Source: Chloroflexota bacterium (GTDB lineage: Bacteria > Chloroflexota > Anaerolineae > Promineifilales > Promineifilaceae). From it: a stretch of DNA of 13,220 nucleotides. A program made the position numbers and the translations under genes. Positions 1 through 7,288 of the stretch are shown piece after piece. The stretch is taken from positions 1-13,220 of the forward strand of contig QQUD01000631.1 of assembly GCA_008501785.1 (NCBI GenBank). The letters are read 5' to 3'. The notes beneath the pieces are model-generated. The model worked only from the letters and a program-made list of their open reading frames with translations, made no database searches and was not told the DNA's origin. How positions within the stretch are numbered: position 1 is the stretch's first letter; each line of letters starts with the position of its first letter.

Positions 1-123
1 AAACGACATCATGACAAGCTGCATCTGGTAGCCGTGGAAACTGACTCAATTTTGCGTGATTTGGATGAATGGGCAGGGTATGTGCAGGAACGGCCGTTTA
101 CATCTCACCAAAATGAAGATTGA
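1..123 (+). CDS. 3' end of an unidentified gene (partial, enters from the left edge)
   Basis: The first frame is open from the window edge to a TGA at 121-123, giving 40 residues that end ...EWAGYVQERPFTSHQNED. The composition is protein-like (LHLVAVETDSILRDLDEW), with mixed acidic, hydrophobic and aromatic residues and no low complexity. The frame converges tail to tail with the allantoinase gene, leaving a 60-bp gap. Only the C-terminal tail is visible and I recognise no family. A copy of the ACGGCCGT octamer lies inside it, read as E-R-P-F. A chance open frame of 40 codons is quite possible, so this call depends on the sequence to the left. Confidence 0.4.
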   Translation, partial: KRHHDKLHLVAVETDSILRDLDEWAGYVQERPFTSHQNED

Positions 124-183
124 CTGTTCAATTATTACGCATCGATCTAGTGACATGCCTGAAGCGAAATTCAGGAATGCACA

Positions 184-1539
184 TCACCTTCGTAACAAAT
201 TTCCATACCCCGGCTCGACCTTGATCTGTCCGTTCTCATAAACGGCCGTTCCCCGCACAAATGTACGTTCAACCTGACCTTGAAACGTATACCCCGCATA
301 GGCACTTTGTTTGTGCAGACTGAACAGGTCTTCTGCTGCTAAAGTCCACGTCTTGTTCAAATCCACAATCGCAATATCCGCGTCTGACCCAGGCAGCAGC
401 GACCCTTTTTGCGGATACAAACCAAAAATGCGAGCTGGGTTGGTACACATCAATTTGACCAGCAGTGATAGAGACATGCCGCGTTTATGCACCCCTTCAG
501 TTAACATCGCGGGCAGCATGGCTTGCACACCTGTGATACCACCCCACGCTTGCCAAATATTGTCGTTGCCTTTTACTTTGTCGGCTGTTGGACAAGGCGA
601 ATGATCCGAGGCAATCGTATCCACCATGCCTGCCAACACACATTCCCAGAGCTTTTCTACTTCTTCTCGCACTCGCAGCGGTGGCGCACATTTGGCGGCT
701 GGCCCAATGCGCACAAAATCATCGTTGTCGAAAAAGAGGTAATGCGGACAGGTTTCCACTGTCACGTTAACGCCTTCGCGCTTGGCTTGATCAACAGCAT
801 GAATGCCTTCAGCGATGGTCACATGAACAATGTGCAAATTGCCGCCAGTAACTTTCGCCCAATAAATGGCGCGTTTGTCAGCTTCTAATTCAGCGGCTGG
901 CGGGCGAGACTCAGACCAGGCATTGCGATCAATGCGGCCCGTTGCCTGTATTTGTTCAGCTAAAAAGCGGGTGACATGTTCACTTTCGGCATGAACGCCA
1001 ACAACATTGCCTAGTTCACGTGATTTGACTAAGCCCCCATACAGCATGTCGTCGTCAATGCGTTTAAAATCAACACCGCTTTCGCTCATAAAGCTTTTAA
1101 AACCAATGACTCCTTCCTCGTGCAAGCCTTCAAGCTCGTCCAAATTGTTGTCTACCAACCCACCCCAATGTGCATAATCGACAACCGATTTGTTTTTAAT
1201 GGCTTCTCGTTTATGGATGAGCTTGTCACGGTCAATAGAGGGTGGCGTGGCGTTCAGAGGCATTTCCATGAAGGTGGTGACACCGCCAGCGGCAGCGGCT
1301 TTGCTGCCAGCCTCGTACCCTTCCCAATGTTCGCGGCCCGGTTCATTGAAGTGGACGTGGTCATCTACAATGCCTGGTAGAACGGCCTTGCCATTTACGT
1401 CGATGGTTTCTTTGGCGGCAACGTCAATATTCCCCGCTACCAACTCCACGATCTTGCCATCCGCAACCACAACCCCACCATGAAATGTGGCTTCTTCAGT
1501 AACCACCAGACCATTTTTGATATACAAATCAGCTTGCAT
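184..1539 (-). CDS. allB: allantoinase (AllB-type cyclic amidohydrolase)
   Basis: Cytoplasmic metal-dependent amidohydrolase that opens the hydantoin ring of (S)-allantoin to give allantoate, a step of purine-ring nitrogen recovery. The 451-aa length matches bacterial AllB. Expected TIM-barrel ligands are visible: H61 and H63 in DDHVHFNEPGR, the carboxylated lysine K148 in GFKSFM, H183 in GVHAES, H239 in HIVHV and D312 in ASDHSPCP. The HWEGYEAGS, EMPLN, CPHYL and WGGI-G blocks favour allantoinase over D-hydantoinase or dihydroorotase, although related ring-opening substrates cannot be excluded. The ATG is preceded by AAAGG. It is the last gene of the minus-strand transporter run, separated from livF by 68 bp that hold a strong inverted repeat. 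The allantoin-racemase-like gene near the right end supports the assignment. Confidence 0.88.
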   Translation of the reverse strand: MQADLYIKNGLVVTEEATFHGGVVVADGKIVELVAGNIDVAAKETIDVNGKAVLPGIVDDHVHFNEPGREHWEGYEAGSKAAAAGGVTTFMEMPLNATPPSIDRDKLIHKREAIKNKSVVDYAHWGGLVDNNLDELEGLHEEGVIGFKSFMSESGVDFKRIDDDMLYGGLVKSRELGNVVGVHAESEHVTRFLAEQIQATGRIDRNAWSESRPPAAELEADKRAIYWAKVTGGNLHIVHVTIAEGIHAVDQAKREGVNVTVETCPHYLFFDNDDFVRIGPAAKCAPPLRVREEVEKLWECVLAGMVDTIASDHSPCPTADKVKGNDNIWQAWGGITGVQAMLPAMLTEGVHKRGMSLSLLVKLMCTNPARIFGLYPQKGSLLPGSDADIAIVDLNKTWTLAAEDLFSLHKQSAYAGYTFQGQVERTFVRGTAVYENGQIKVEPGYGNLLRR

Positions 1540-1561
1540 GAACTTTACCTTTCAAATACCA

Positions 1562-1596
1562 ACTGTAGGGGCGACCAAAAGGGTCGCCCCTACAGT
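1562..1596. repeat. short inverted repeat (15-bp perfect arms) between livF and allB
   Basis: The arms ACTGTAGGGGCGACC (1562-1576) and GGTCGCCCCTACAGT (1582-1596) are perfect complements around a 5-nt AAAAG loop. The GTAGGGGCGACC core resembles small dispersed palindromic repeats seen in many bacterial genomes. No T-run follows on the minus strand, so it is a poor intrinsic terminator. It may stabilise or segment the livF-allB transcript, or simply be an inserted REP-like unit. Confidence 0.85.
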
Positions 1597-1607
1597 GATC
1601 ATAATTA

Positions 1608-2315
1608 TTACAATCCCAAATAGGCGCGGCGAACGTGATCGTTTTCCAACATTTCTGAACCGGGACCTTGCAGAGCAATACGGCCGTTTTCCAACACAAA
1701 CGCCCGGTTCGAGATTTCACAAGACAGGCGCACATTCTGCTCAACCAGCAAAACCGTCACGCCCATTTCCTGATTGATTTGCTGTGCCAGGTCAAACACC
1801 TGCTGTACCAGCTTGGGCGCTAACCCCAATGATGGCTCATCAAGCATGAGCAGTGTGGGACCGGCCATGAGTCCGCGCCCAACCGCCAACATCTGCTGTT
1901 CTCCACCGGACAATGTGCCCGCCATCTGCGAGGTGCGTTCTTTCATTCTGGGGAACATCTCGAAGACGGAGTCAAGACGGCCGTTAATCACATCCTTATC
2001 CTTCATCAAAAACGCCCCCATCCTCAGATTTTCACGCACCGACATTTCCGGGAAAAGCAATCGGCCTTCAGGGACATGAATAATGCCATTGGCGACAGTA
2101 CGGTTTGGTGGTTGGTCGCTAATCACATTATTTTGAAAACTAATCGAACCTTTTTGTGGTTTTAAAATGCCAGAGATCGTTTTCAACAAAGTGGTTTTGC
2201 CTGCGCCATTCGCACCAATCACGGCCACGAGTTCGCCCTGTTTTATATCAAGCGAAACATCAAAAAGAACCTGGGCATCACCATAGGCCACATCAATATT
2301 ATTAACTTGCAACAT
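1608..2315 (-). CDS. livF: LivF-type ABC transporter ATP-binding protein (HAAT family)
   Basis: Second ATPase of a branched-chain amino acid type importer, acting on the inner face of the membrane with LivG, LivH and LivM. From the chosen start it is 235 aa, the usual LivF length. Walker A is GANGAGKTT (34-42), the signature is LSGGEQQ (135-141) and Walker B is LLMLDEP (155-161). The PEGR-LFPEMSVRENL block (from about 82) is characteristic of LivF. An upstream ATG at 2402 would add 29 residues with no family match. The ATG at 2313-2315 is preceded 6 nt upstream by GGAGGAGG and so is preferred. The start lies inside the end of livG (14-nt overlap), implying translational coupling. ACGGCCGT occurs twice, both times encoding N-G-R. 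The family fits amino acids, urea, amides and related solutes; the real substrate is unknown. Confidence 0.93.
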   Translation of the reverse strand: MLQVNNIDVAYGDAQVLFDVSLDIKQGELVAVIGANGAGKTTLLKTISGILKPQKGSISFQNNVISDQPPNRTVANGIIHVPEGRLLFPEMSVRENLRMGAFLMKDKDVINGRLDSVFEMFPRMKERTSQMAGTLSGGEQQMLAVGRGLMAGPTLLMLDEPSLGLAPKLVQQVFDLAQQINQEMGVTVLLVEQNVRLSCEISNRAFVLENGRIALQGPGSEMLENDHVRRAYLGL

Positions 2316-3033
2316 GAGCAGCCTCCTCCCCAAGATATGCATCAATGACTGTTTGATCTTGAACAACTTGTTGTGGCTTACCTTCGGCAATCTTCTCACC
2401 ATGGTGAATAACTACAATCCGATCCGCCAGCGACATAATCACCTTCATCACATGCTCCACCAACAACAAAGCAATACCCCGTTGACTAATCTGGCGCACC
2501 AATTCAATGATCTCATCCGTTTCAGTCGGCCGTAAACCAGCCATCGCTTCATCCAGCAAGATCATCTTCGGTTCAGTTGCCAACACCTTCGCAATTTCCA
2601 ATCGTTTACGACCTGCAACAGACAAGCTGCCTGCCAACTGCTTCGTCATGTCCGACATGCCCAAAAAACCCAAGATTTCCTGTGATTTTTCCCGAGCGAT
2701 GGCTTTGTCATCCGTACGGTTGTAAGCCCCAACAATGACATTATCGAGCACGCTTAGTTGAGGGAATGGTTTCACCACCTGAAAAGTACGCGTCAAGCCC
2801 AACTTACAGACCTTATGCGGTCTCATGCCAGTAATATCATTGCCATCAAAAATGACTTGACCTTCGTTCGGCTGATAGTAACCAGAAATCATATTAAACG
2901 CGGTGGTTTTACCCGCGCCATTGGGGCCAATCATGCCCAATATCTCGCCTTTTTCGACGCTTAAACTTAAATCATTCACAGCGACTAGGCCGCCAAATCG
3001 TTTCGTAATATTTTTAGCTTCGAGCAATGTCAT
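2302..3033 (-). CDS. livG: LivG-type ABC transporter ATP-binding protein (HAAT family)
   Basis: First ATPase of the LivHMGF importer, 243 aa, close to the usual length of about 255. Walker A is GPNGAGKTT (36-44), the Q-loop is Q85 in RTFQVVKPF, Walker B is MILLDE (157-162) and the switch histidine is H194 in LLLVEHVMK. The ABC signature is unusual: [10 protein letters not shown] (from 137) in place of the LSYGQQRRLE type, followed by DEAMAGL instead of DEPAAGL. Catalytic residues are intact, so it should be active. The start codon overlaps the livM stop by one base (TAATG), and the 3' end overlaps the livF start, typical of a tightly coupled operon. Confidence 0.93.
   Translation of the reverse strand: MTLLEAKNITKRFGGLVAVNDLSLSVEKGEILGMIGPNGAGKTTAFNMISGYYQPNEGQVIFDGNDITGMRPHKVCKLGLTRTFQVVKPFPQLSVLDNVIVGAYNRTDDKAIAREKSQEILGFLGMSDMTKQLAGSLSVAGRKRLEIAKVLATEPKMILLDEAMAGLRPTETDEIIELVRQISQRGIALLLVEHVMKVIMSLADRIVVIHHGEKIAEGKPQQVVQDQTVIDAYLGEEAAHVAS
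2322..2329 (-). promoter_or_regulatory. ribosome binding site of livF (decides the start)
   Basis: GGAGGAGG on the minus strand lies 6 nt upstream of the ATG at 2313-2315, inside the last codons of livG. It rules in the short form of LivF over the longer open frame that starts at 2402. Confidence 0.85.
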
Positions 3034-4088
3034 TATTCATTCCCCTCGTTTGCAATGCGCGGGCGCAGCTTTAGATAAAATTTGTGCAGCACCCCTGTCA
3101 CGCCATCTGGTAATAGCAAAATGGCTAGGATGAGAAATGAGCCATAAACAATAAGCGTCGTCCCGCTGCGGCCGCCAGAAAGCAAACCACGGATAAACTC
3201 GGCTAACGGCTTGTTGAGAATGCCGCCCAGCACAGGTCCAGCCAGGCTGCCAAGACCGCCAATAATCGGTGCCGCCATGATAATCTCCACATTCAAGCCC
3301 AAATCAAACACTTGTGGCGGTTCAATAAACGTCACATACATCGCATAGAACCCGCCGCCAACGCCAGCCATCGCCGCGCCAATCACCAACGCCAAGGTGT
3401 TGTAAAGCGAAGTGTCTACACCCAGCGCCGCCGCAGCATCTTCATCTTCGCGGATAGCCAGGAAATATTTACCCATTTTGGAATGGTAAATGCGATATTG
3501 CACCAGAATACCCATGACTGTCAGCCCCAAAGCAATGTAGAGATAGGGAACCTTCGAATCAAAGATCATCTTGCCAAAACTGGGATCACTCAATGATAAT
3601 CCGATGCCAACTGCCGCGCCGACAAACTTCCATTTGAGGAACAATGTTTTCAAGGCAACCATGAGCGCGATGGTGAACAATGCAAAATAGTCCATTTTCA
3701 AGCCGTAGCGCAAGGTAATAAAGGCCACGACTCGGCCCAACAAGCCAGCCACAATCCCACCAGCAAAAATGCCAATCCAGGGCGTAATGCCATAAGTATT
3801 AAACAATACCAACGTCGTATATGCGCCAAATGCCAGAAAGGAAATATGGGCGATTAACAATTGTCCAGAAAAACCGGCCACAATGTTCCAAGAAATGCCG
3901 GTAAAAATATAGAGTGTGGTCAGAATGATAATGCCCATGTAGTAAGGTGATTTCACAACCAAGGGTGATAAGGCAATCAATCCCAGAACAATAAAGCTGA
4001 CCAATAATTGGGTTCTATCCCAATCGAGTAAAATAGGTCGCAGCCAGTTTTGTAAAGAAGCGGTAGAGGTCTTCGTATTTGTTTTCAT
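3033..4088 (-). CDS. livM: LivM-type ABC transporter permease (HAAT family)
   Basis: Inner-membrane permease of the LivHMGF importer, 351 aa, with about 8-10 hydrophobic segments beginning near residue 28. The family blocks [23 protein letters not shown] (about 68-90) and [17 protein letters not shown] (near the C-terminus) are clear. The cytoplasmic coupling loop reads [21 protein letters not shown], the EAA-like segment that docks on the ATPases. The short polar N-terminus (T/S/K-rich) is typical. The start is ATG, 2 nt after the livH stop, with GGGGA as a modest ribosome site. The stop overlaps the livG start by one base. Substrate specificity cannot be read from this subunit. Confidence 0.92.
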   Translation of the reverse strand: MKTNTKTSTASLQNWLRPILLDWDRTQLLVSFIVLGLIALSPLVVKSPYYMGIIILTTLYIFTGISWNIVAGFSGQLLIAHISFLAFGAYTTLVLFNTYGITPWIGIFAGGIVAGLLGRVVAFITLRYGLKMDYFALFTIALMVALKTLFLKWKFVGAAVGIGLSLSDPSFGKMIFDSKVPYLYIALGLTVMGILVQYRIYHSKMGKYFLAIREDEDAAAALGVDTSLYNTLALVIGAAMAGVGGGFYAMYVTFIEPPQVFDLGLNVEIIMAAPIIGGLGSLAGPVLGGILNKPLAEFIRGLLSGGRSGTTLIVYGSFLILAILLLPDGVTGVLHKFYLKLRPRIANEGNE

Positions 4089-4090
4089 CG

Positions 4091-4966
4091 TTATATCCCC
4101 TTCTTCTTGCCGAAAAGACCGGCCGGTTTGAACAGCAGGATGAGAATAAAGACAAGCATACTAGCGATTATCTTTACATCGCCGCCAAAATAGAAACCAG
4201 CAAACGCTTCAACAACGCCTATGATTAAGCCGCCTAAAAAGGCACCAATGAAGTTTCCCATCGTCCCCAATACCACTACAACAAACGCGGTGACAGCAAA
4301 AGGTTGTCCAACTGTTGGGATCATTCTGAAATTGGGGGTAAGAAGGGTGCCGCCAACGGCCGTTACCGCCGCCCCAATACCAAACGTGAGCATATAAATT
4401 TTCTTGACATCAATTCCCATCAACAACGCACCAGCTCGTGACTGCGAGACAGCCCGAATCGCCGCCCCCGTCCTCGTGTATCGTAAAAACAGATACAAAA
4501 GCAAAGAGCTAACCATCGCTGCAAAAAAGGCGACCGTGCGCGGAATGCTAAAGCGCAAAAAACCAATGACAAACACCTCAGTTTCATAAGGAACGTGGAT
4601 TGATTTGGGTTCGGCCGTCCAGAAAAACTGAACCAGCCCCATAATCAGCGTAGACACACCGAGCAGCAAGATAATCTGGTTTAATGGATGTGAATCCAAA
4701 ACTCGCTGCACCAATCCCCACTGAATCAGCGCACCCAACCCAAATATCAGCACTGCCGAGATAGGAATGGTCAAATACGGATCTAATCCCAACAATGTAA
4801 ATGCCCAATAAGAGACATACATGCCCAACATGAGAAATTCACCATGGGCAAAGTTAAGAATAATCATCACACCATAGATCAACGTCAAACCAATTGCTAC
4901 CAGCGCATAAATCGAGCCGGTAAACAAGCCATTGACAATGGTTTGCATAAATATTTCAAAATTCAC
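4091..4966 (-). CDS. livH: LivH-type ABC transporter permease (HAAT family)
   Basis: Inner-membrane partner of LivM, 291 aa, the normal length. The N-terminal block NGLFTGSIYALVAIGLTLIYG and then LNFAHGEFLMLG are hallmark LivH sequences. The coupling loop is RYTRTGAAIRAVSQSRAGALLMGID. The last block, VVVVLGTMGNFIGAFLGGLIIG, is also typical, and the protein ends FKPAGLFGKKKGI. The start is GTG at 4964-4966, chosen because GGAGGT sits 5 nt upstream; the next ATG (residue 7) is too distant. It is first of the livHMGF block and is separated from the CUT2 permease upstream by 195 bp holding a REP-like element, so the two transporter halves are physically punctuated. Confidence 0.93.
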   Translation of the reverse strand: MNFEIFMQTIVNGLFTGSIYALVAIGLTLIYGVMIILNFAHGEFLMLGMYVSYWAFTLLGLDPYLTIPISAVLIFGLGALIQWGLVQRVLDSHPLNQIILLLGVSTLIMGLVQFFWTAEPKSIHVPYETEVFVIGFLRFSIPRTVAFFAAMVSSLLLYLFLRYTRTGAAIRAVSQSRAGALLMGIDVKKIYMLTFGIGAAVTAVGGTLLTPNFRMIPTVGQPFAVTAFVVVVLGTMGNFIGAFLGGLIIGVVEAFAGFYFGGDVKIIASMLVFILILLFKPAGLFGKKKGI

Positions 4967-4971
4967 AAAAT

Positions 4972-4977
4972 ACCTCC
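4972..4977 (-). promoter_or_regulatory. ribosome binding site of livH (supports the GTG start)
   Basis: GGAGGT on the minus strand is 5 nt upstream of the GTG at 4964-4966. It decides for GTG over the in-frame ATG six codons later. Confidence 0.85.
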
Positions 4978-5031
4978 AACCTTCAAATCGTACTGCATAG
5001 CCTCACCCCTAATTAACGAAAAGTTTATTAT

Positions 5032-5122
5032 TGTCATTCCCGCGAAGGCGGGAATCCATGCTTTCACAAGAGTGGATTCCTGCCTTCGCAGAGCCTGCCC
5101 TCACGAAGGTGGGGGAATGACA
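5032..5122. repeat. REP/MITE-like palindromic element, copy 1 (long form)
   Basis: A 91-bp element with terminal inverted repeats TGTCATTCCC and GGGAATGACA. An inner palindrome pairs GCGAAGGCGGGAATCCA with TGGATTCCTGCCTTCGC at one mismatch. It carries an extra CACGAAGGTGGGGGAATGACA-like half unit absent from the other two copies. It fills most of the gap between the second CUT2 permease and livH. No coding potential is seen. Confidence 0.85.
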
Positions 5123-5161
5123 GTTCAAAGTTCTGGGTTTTATTTCATCCTCATCCCTAAA

Positions 5162-6166
5162 CTAACGGCTCAACAAGAATTGGCGGAACCCTTGCAGCGC
5201 TGTCGCCAAAACCAAAACGGTCCCTTGCATCGCAAATTGCCAATGAATCGATAAGCCCAACACCACCACAAGATTGAGCAACATAATCAGCAGCGTCACG
5301 CCTGCGGCCGTGCCAAACATATTCCCGCGCCCGCCGGTGAACGTCGTACCGCCCACAATCGCCGCCGCAATCGAATTCATGTTGTAATCAGCACCCATCC
5401 GCAAATCGACATAGCCAATGTAACCACTCAATAACAAGCCACCCAGAATAGCCAAAACAGAACAAACAATGTGCGCTGAAATCAAAACCCAATCCACATT
5501 GATGCCTGCATAACGAGCTGCCCCCGGATTTCCGCCCACCGCATAAACCCACCGACCAAATCGAGTAAAGCGCAAAGTAAAAATCACAATGATATTCACA
5601 ATCAAGAAAACGATCAGTGCGGCTGGAATAGGGCCAATCGTTTCAATACTAATTGACCGCAACAAATCCGGCACCGTTCCGCTGGCTTGCCCTTTCGTAT
5701 ACGCCAATCGCGCCCCACCCACAAAAACCAACATCCCGAACGTGGCCACAAATGGCGGCACATGCCGTTTAGCAACCAGAAAACCGTTGGCTAAACCGAT
5801 AAGTGCCGCAATCGCAATGGCCAGCAGAAGGGAACTTACAATCGAGCCGCCGCCTTCTGTTTGCACCACAATCACGGCTCCTAACGCCAACACGGCGCTA
5901 ACCGACATATCAATCGAGCGGTTCAATAAAACAAGCGTTTGTCCAACAGTCACAACGCCCAATACCGCAACTTGAATGGCAACCGTTTTTAAATTAATCG
6001 GATTAAAAAAGGCTGGCGCATAAATCGCAGCACTGATCAAAACGATCACGATCATGATCGGTGCTGCCCATTGACCCGCCAAATCTACACCACGTACAAA
6101 ACGCGGGCTGGGACGGAAACCAGAAAACAGGTTGAATTTCTTCGGATTAATGGCTGTTGATTTCAT
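5162..6166 (-). CDS. CUT2 (ribose-type) ABC transporter permease, second subunit
   Basis: Inner-membrane permease of the RbsC/LsrC/LsrD class, 334 aa, with about 9-10 hydrophobic segments from residue 35 onward. Family blocks visible are AVLGVVTVGQTLVLL, GLANGFLVAKRHVPPFVATFGMLVFVGGARLAYTKG, the coupling segment RFGRWVYAVGGNPGAARYAGI, and the late AAAIVGGTTFTGGRGNMFGTAAG. The canonical GGIDLSVG motif is altered to LNRSIDMSVSA. The ATG overlaps the stop of the upstream permease by 4 nt (ATGA), with AGGTG as ribosome site. With the neighbouring 334-aa paralogue it probably forms a heterodimeric pore, as LsrC and LsrD do. The sequence does not define the substrate. Confidence 0.9.
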   Translation of the reverse strand: MKSTAINPKKFNLFSGFRPSPRFVRGVDLAGQWAAPIMIVIVLISAAIYAPAFFNPINLKTVAIQVAVLGVVTVGQTLVLLNRSIDMSVSAVLALGAVIVVQTEGGGSIVSSLLLAIAIAALIGLANGFLVAKRHVPPFVATFGMLVFVGGARLAYTKGQASGTVPDLLRSISIETIGPIPAALIVFLIVNIIVIFTLRFTRFGRWVYAVGGNPGAARYAGINVDWVLISAHIVCSVLAILGGLLLSGYIGYVDLRMGADYNMNSIAAAIVGGTTFTGGRGNMFGTAAGVTLLIMLLNLVVVLGLSIHWQFAMQGTVLVLATALQGFRQFLLSR

Positions 6167-7167
6167 AAAGCACCTAGGTCCTTAGATTTGTAAGCAGAAA
6201 CAGCGACGAGAACGATGATGCCCAACAATAACTGTTGATAAAAGATATTAATCTGCATGAGATTAAAGAAATTTGACAGCAAGGTGAGCAGCAGAACGCC
6301 GCCTAATGTGCCAAATATTGAGCCGCGACCGCCATAAAGGCTAATCCCACCCACAGCCGCCGCCACAATGGCCTGGAAAGTCATCCCATCGGCTGCATTT
6401 GGGTCGCCAACGCCAGTCCGTGCCAAAAGGAAAAGACCGGCCAACGCCGCAAAAGCAGAGCTGAGTACGTAGGCCCACACCAGCGTTCGGTTCACGCGAA
6501 TGGCCGAAAGTTTGGCGATTCGTTCCGAACCACCAACGGCAAAAATATTGCGCCCTAAACGGGAACGAGTGGTAAATAACCAGGCGCCCAACCAAACAAG
6601 TGCCATCACAATGACATTGACAGGCACGATGCCAATCTTGGCATCATAAACGGTCAAATACGCATCAGGAACCCCGCGAATGGGCGTTGTTGAAATTGCC
6701 AGGTTGATCCCCCGCAAAAGAAAGGCAACGCCAAAGGTGATAATGAATGGGACTGCGTGCGTGCGAGTAATCAAAAAGCCATTAAACAATCCCAGGATGA
6801 CCCCAATCGTCGTACCCAACAGTAACAGTGGTAAGATCATCGTCGGATTGCTGCCGGTAGCGGCAAAGAGGGTCGCCACCACAAGGCCAACAAGCCGAGC
6901 TACCATTTCTTGAGAAATATCCATACCGCCGGTAAGCAAAACGGCCGTTTGTCCTATCGCCAACAGCCCCAAAACAATCGACTGCCGCATAATGTTCAGC
7001 AAATTTGATGCGGTCAGGAATCGATCCGAAAAAAACGACCCTGTCCCAATCAGCAGAAAAATAAAGAGGTAGATCAGCAAAATTGCAGCATTGTTACGCG
7101 CAAATGCTAACCATCGCTGCGATTGTGAGCCGCTGCTTTCCTGAGTGTCTGCATAAGTCATAGCCAT
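6163..7167 (-). CDS. CUT2 (ribose-type) ABC transporter permease, first subunit
   Basis: Permease of the RbsC class, also 334 aa but clearly diverged from the adjacent paralogue. Blocks visible are QSIVLGLLAIGQTAVLLTGGMDIS, GLFNGFLITRTHAVPFIITFGVAFLLRGINLAIS, coupling segment RLGRNIFAVGGSERIAKLSAI, and AAAVGGISLYGGRGSIFGTLGG near the C-terminus. The GGIDLSVG motif is replaced by GGMDISQE, followed by a charged MVAR stretch. The start is the ATG at 7165-7167, preceded by GAGGG; a second ATG two codons later is less well spaced. An ACGGCCGT octamer here encodes T-A-V. It lies between the RbsA-like ATPase gene (121-bp gap with a REP-like element) and its partner permease (ATGA overlap). Confidence 0.9.
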   Translation of the reverse strand: MAMTYADTQESSGSQSQRWLAFARNNAAILLIYLFIFLLIGTGSFFSDRFLTASNLLNIMRQSIVLGLLAIGQTAVLLTGGMDISQEMVARLVGLVVATLFAATGSNPTMILPLLLLGTTIGVILGLFNGFLITRTHAVPFIITFGVAFLLRGINLAISTTPIRGVPDAYLTVYDAKIGIVPVNVIVMALVWLGAWLFTTRSRLGRNIFAVGGSERIAKLSAIRVNRTLVWAYVLSSAFAALAGLFLLARTGVGDPNAADGMTFQAIVAAAVGGISLYGGRGSIFGTLGGVLLLTLLSNFFNLMQINIFYQQLLLGIIVLVAVSAYKSKDLGAL

Positions 7168-7192
7168 AGTTCACCCTCTCGTTATTTGATGC

Positions 7193-7260
7193 TGTCATTC
7201 CCGCGAAGGCGGGAATCCACTCCTTAGAAAAGATGGATACCTGCCTTCGCAGGTATGACA
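7193..7260. repeat. REP/MITE-like palindromic element, copy 2
   Basis: A 68-bp element opening TGTCATTCCCGCGAAGGCGG and closing TGCCTTCGCAGGTATGACA. The two halves are complementary apart from a few mismatches and an internal loop. It shares termini and the GCGAAGGCGGGAATCC core with the copies at 5032 and 13089. It sits in the 121-bp gap between the first CUT2 permease gene and the RbsA-like gene. Confidence 0.87.
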
Positions 7261-7288
7261 AGTTTGGGGTTTAATAAACCCCCTGTTC

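Noticed and set aside
158..175. Possible terminator CCTGAA-GCGAAA-TTCAGG downstream of allB
   Set aside because: The stem is only 6 bp and no T-run follows on either strand, so it is too weak to call.
184..1539. Assignment as dihydropyrimidinase/D-hydantoinase or dihydroorotase
   Set aside because: The EMPLN, CPHYL, SDHSPCP and WGGI-G blocks and the overall length match allantoinase better, though ring-opening enzymes overlap in substrate.
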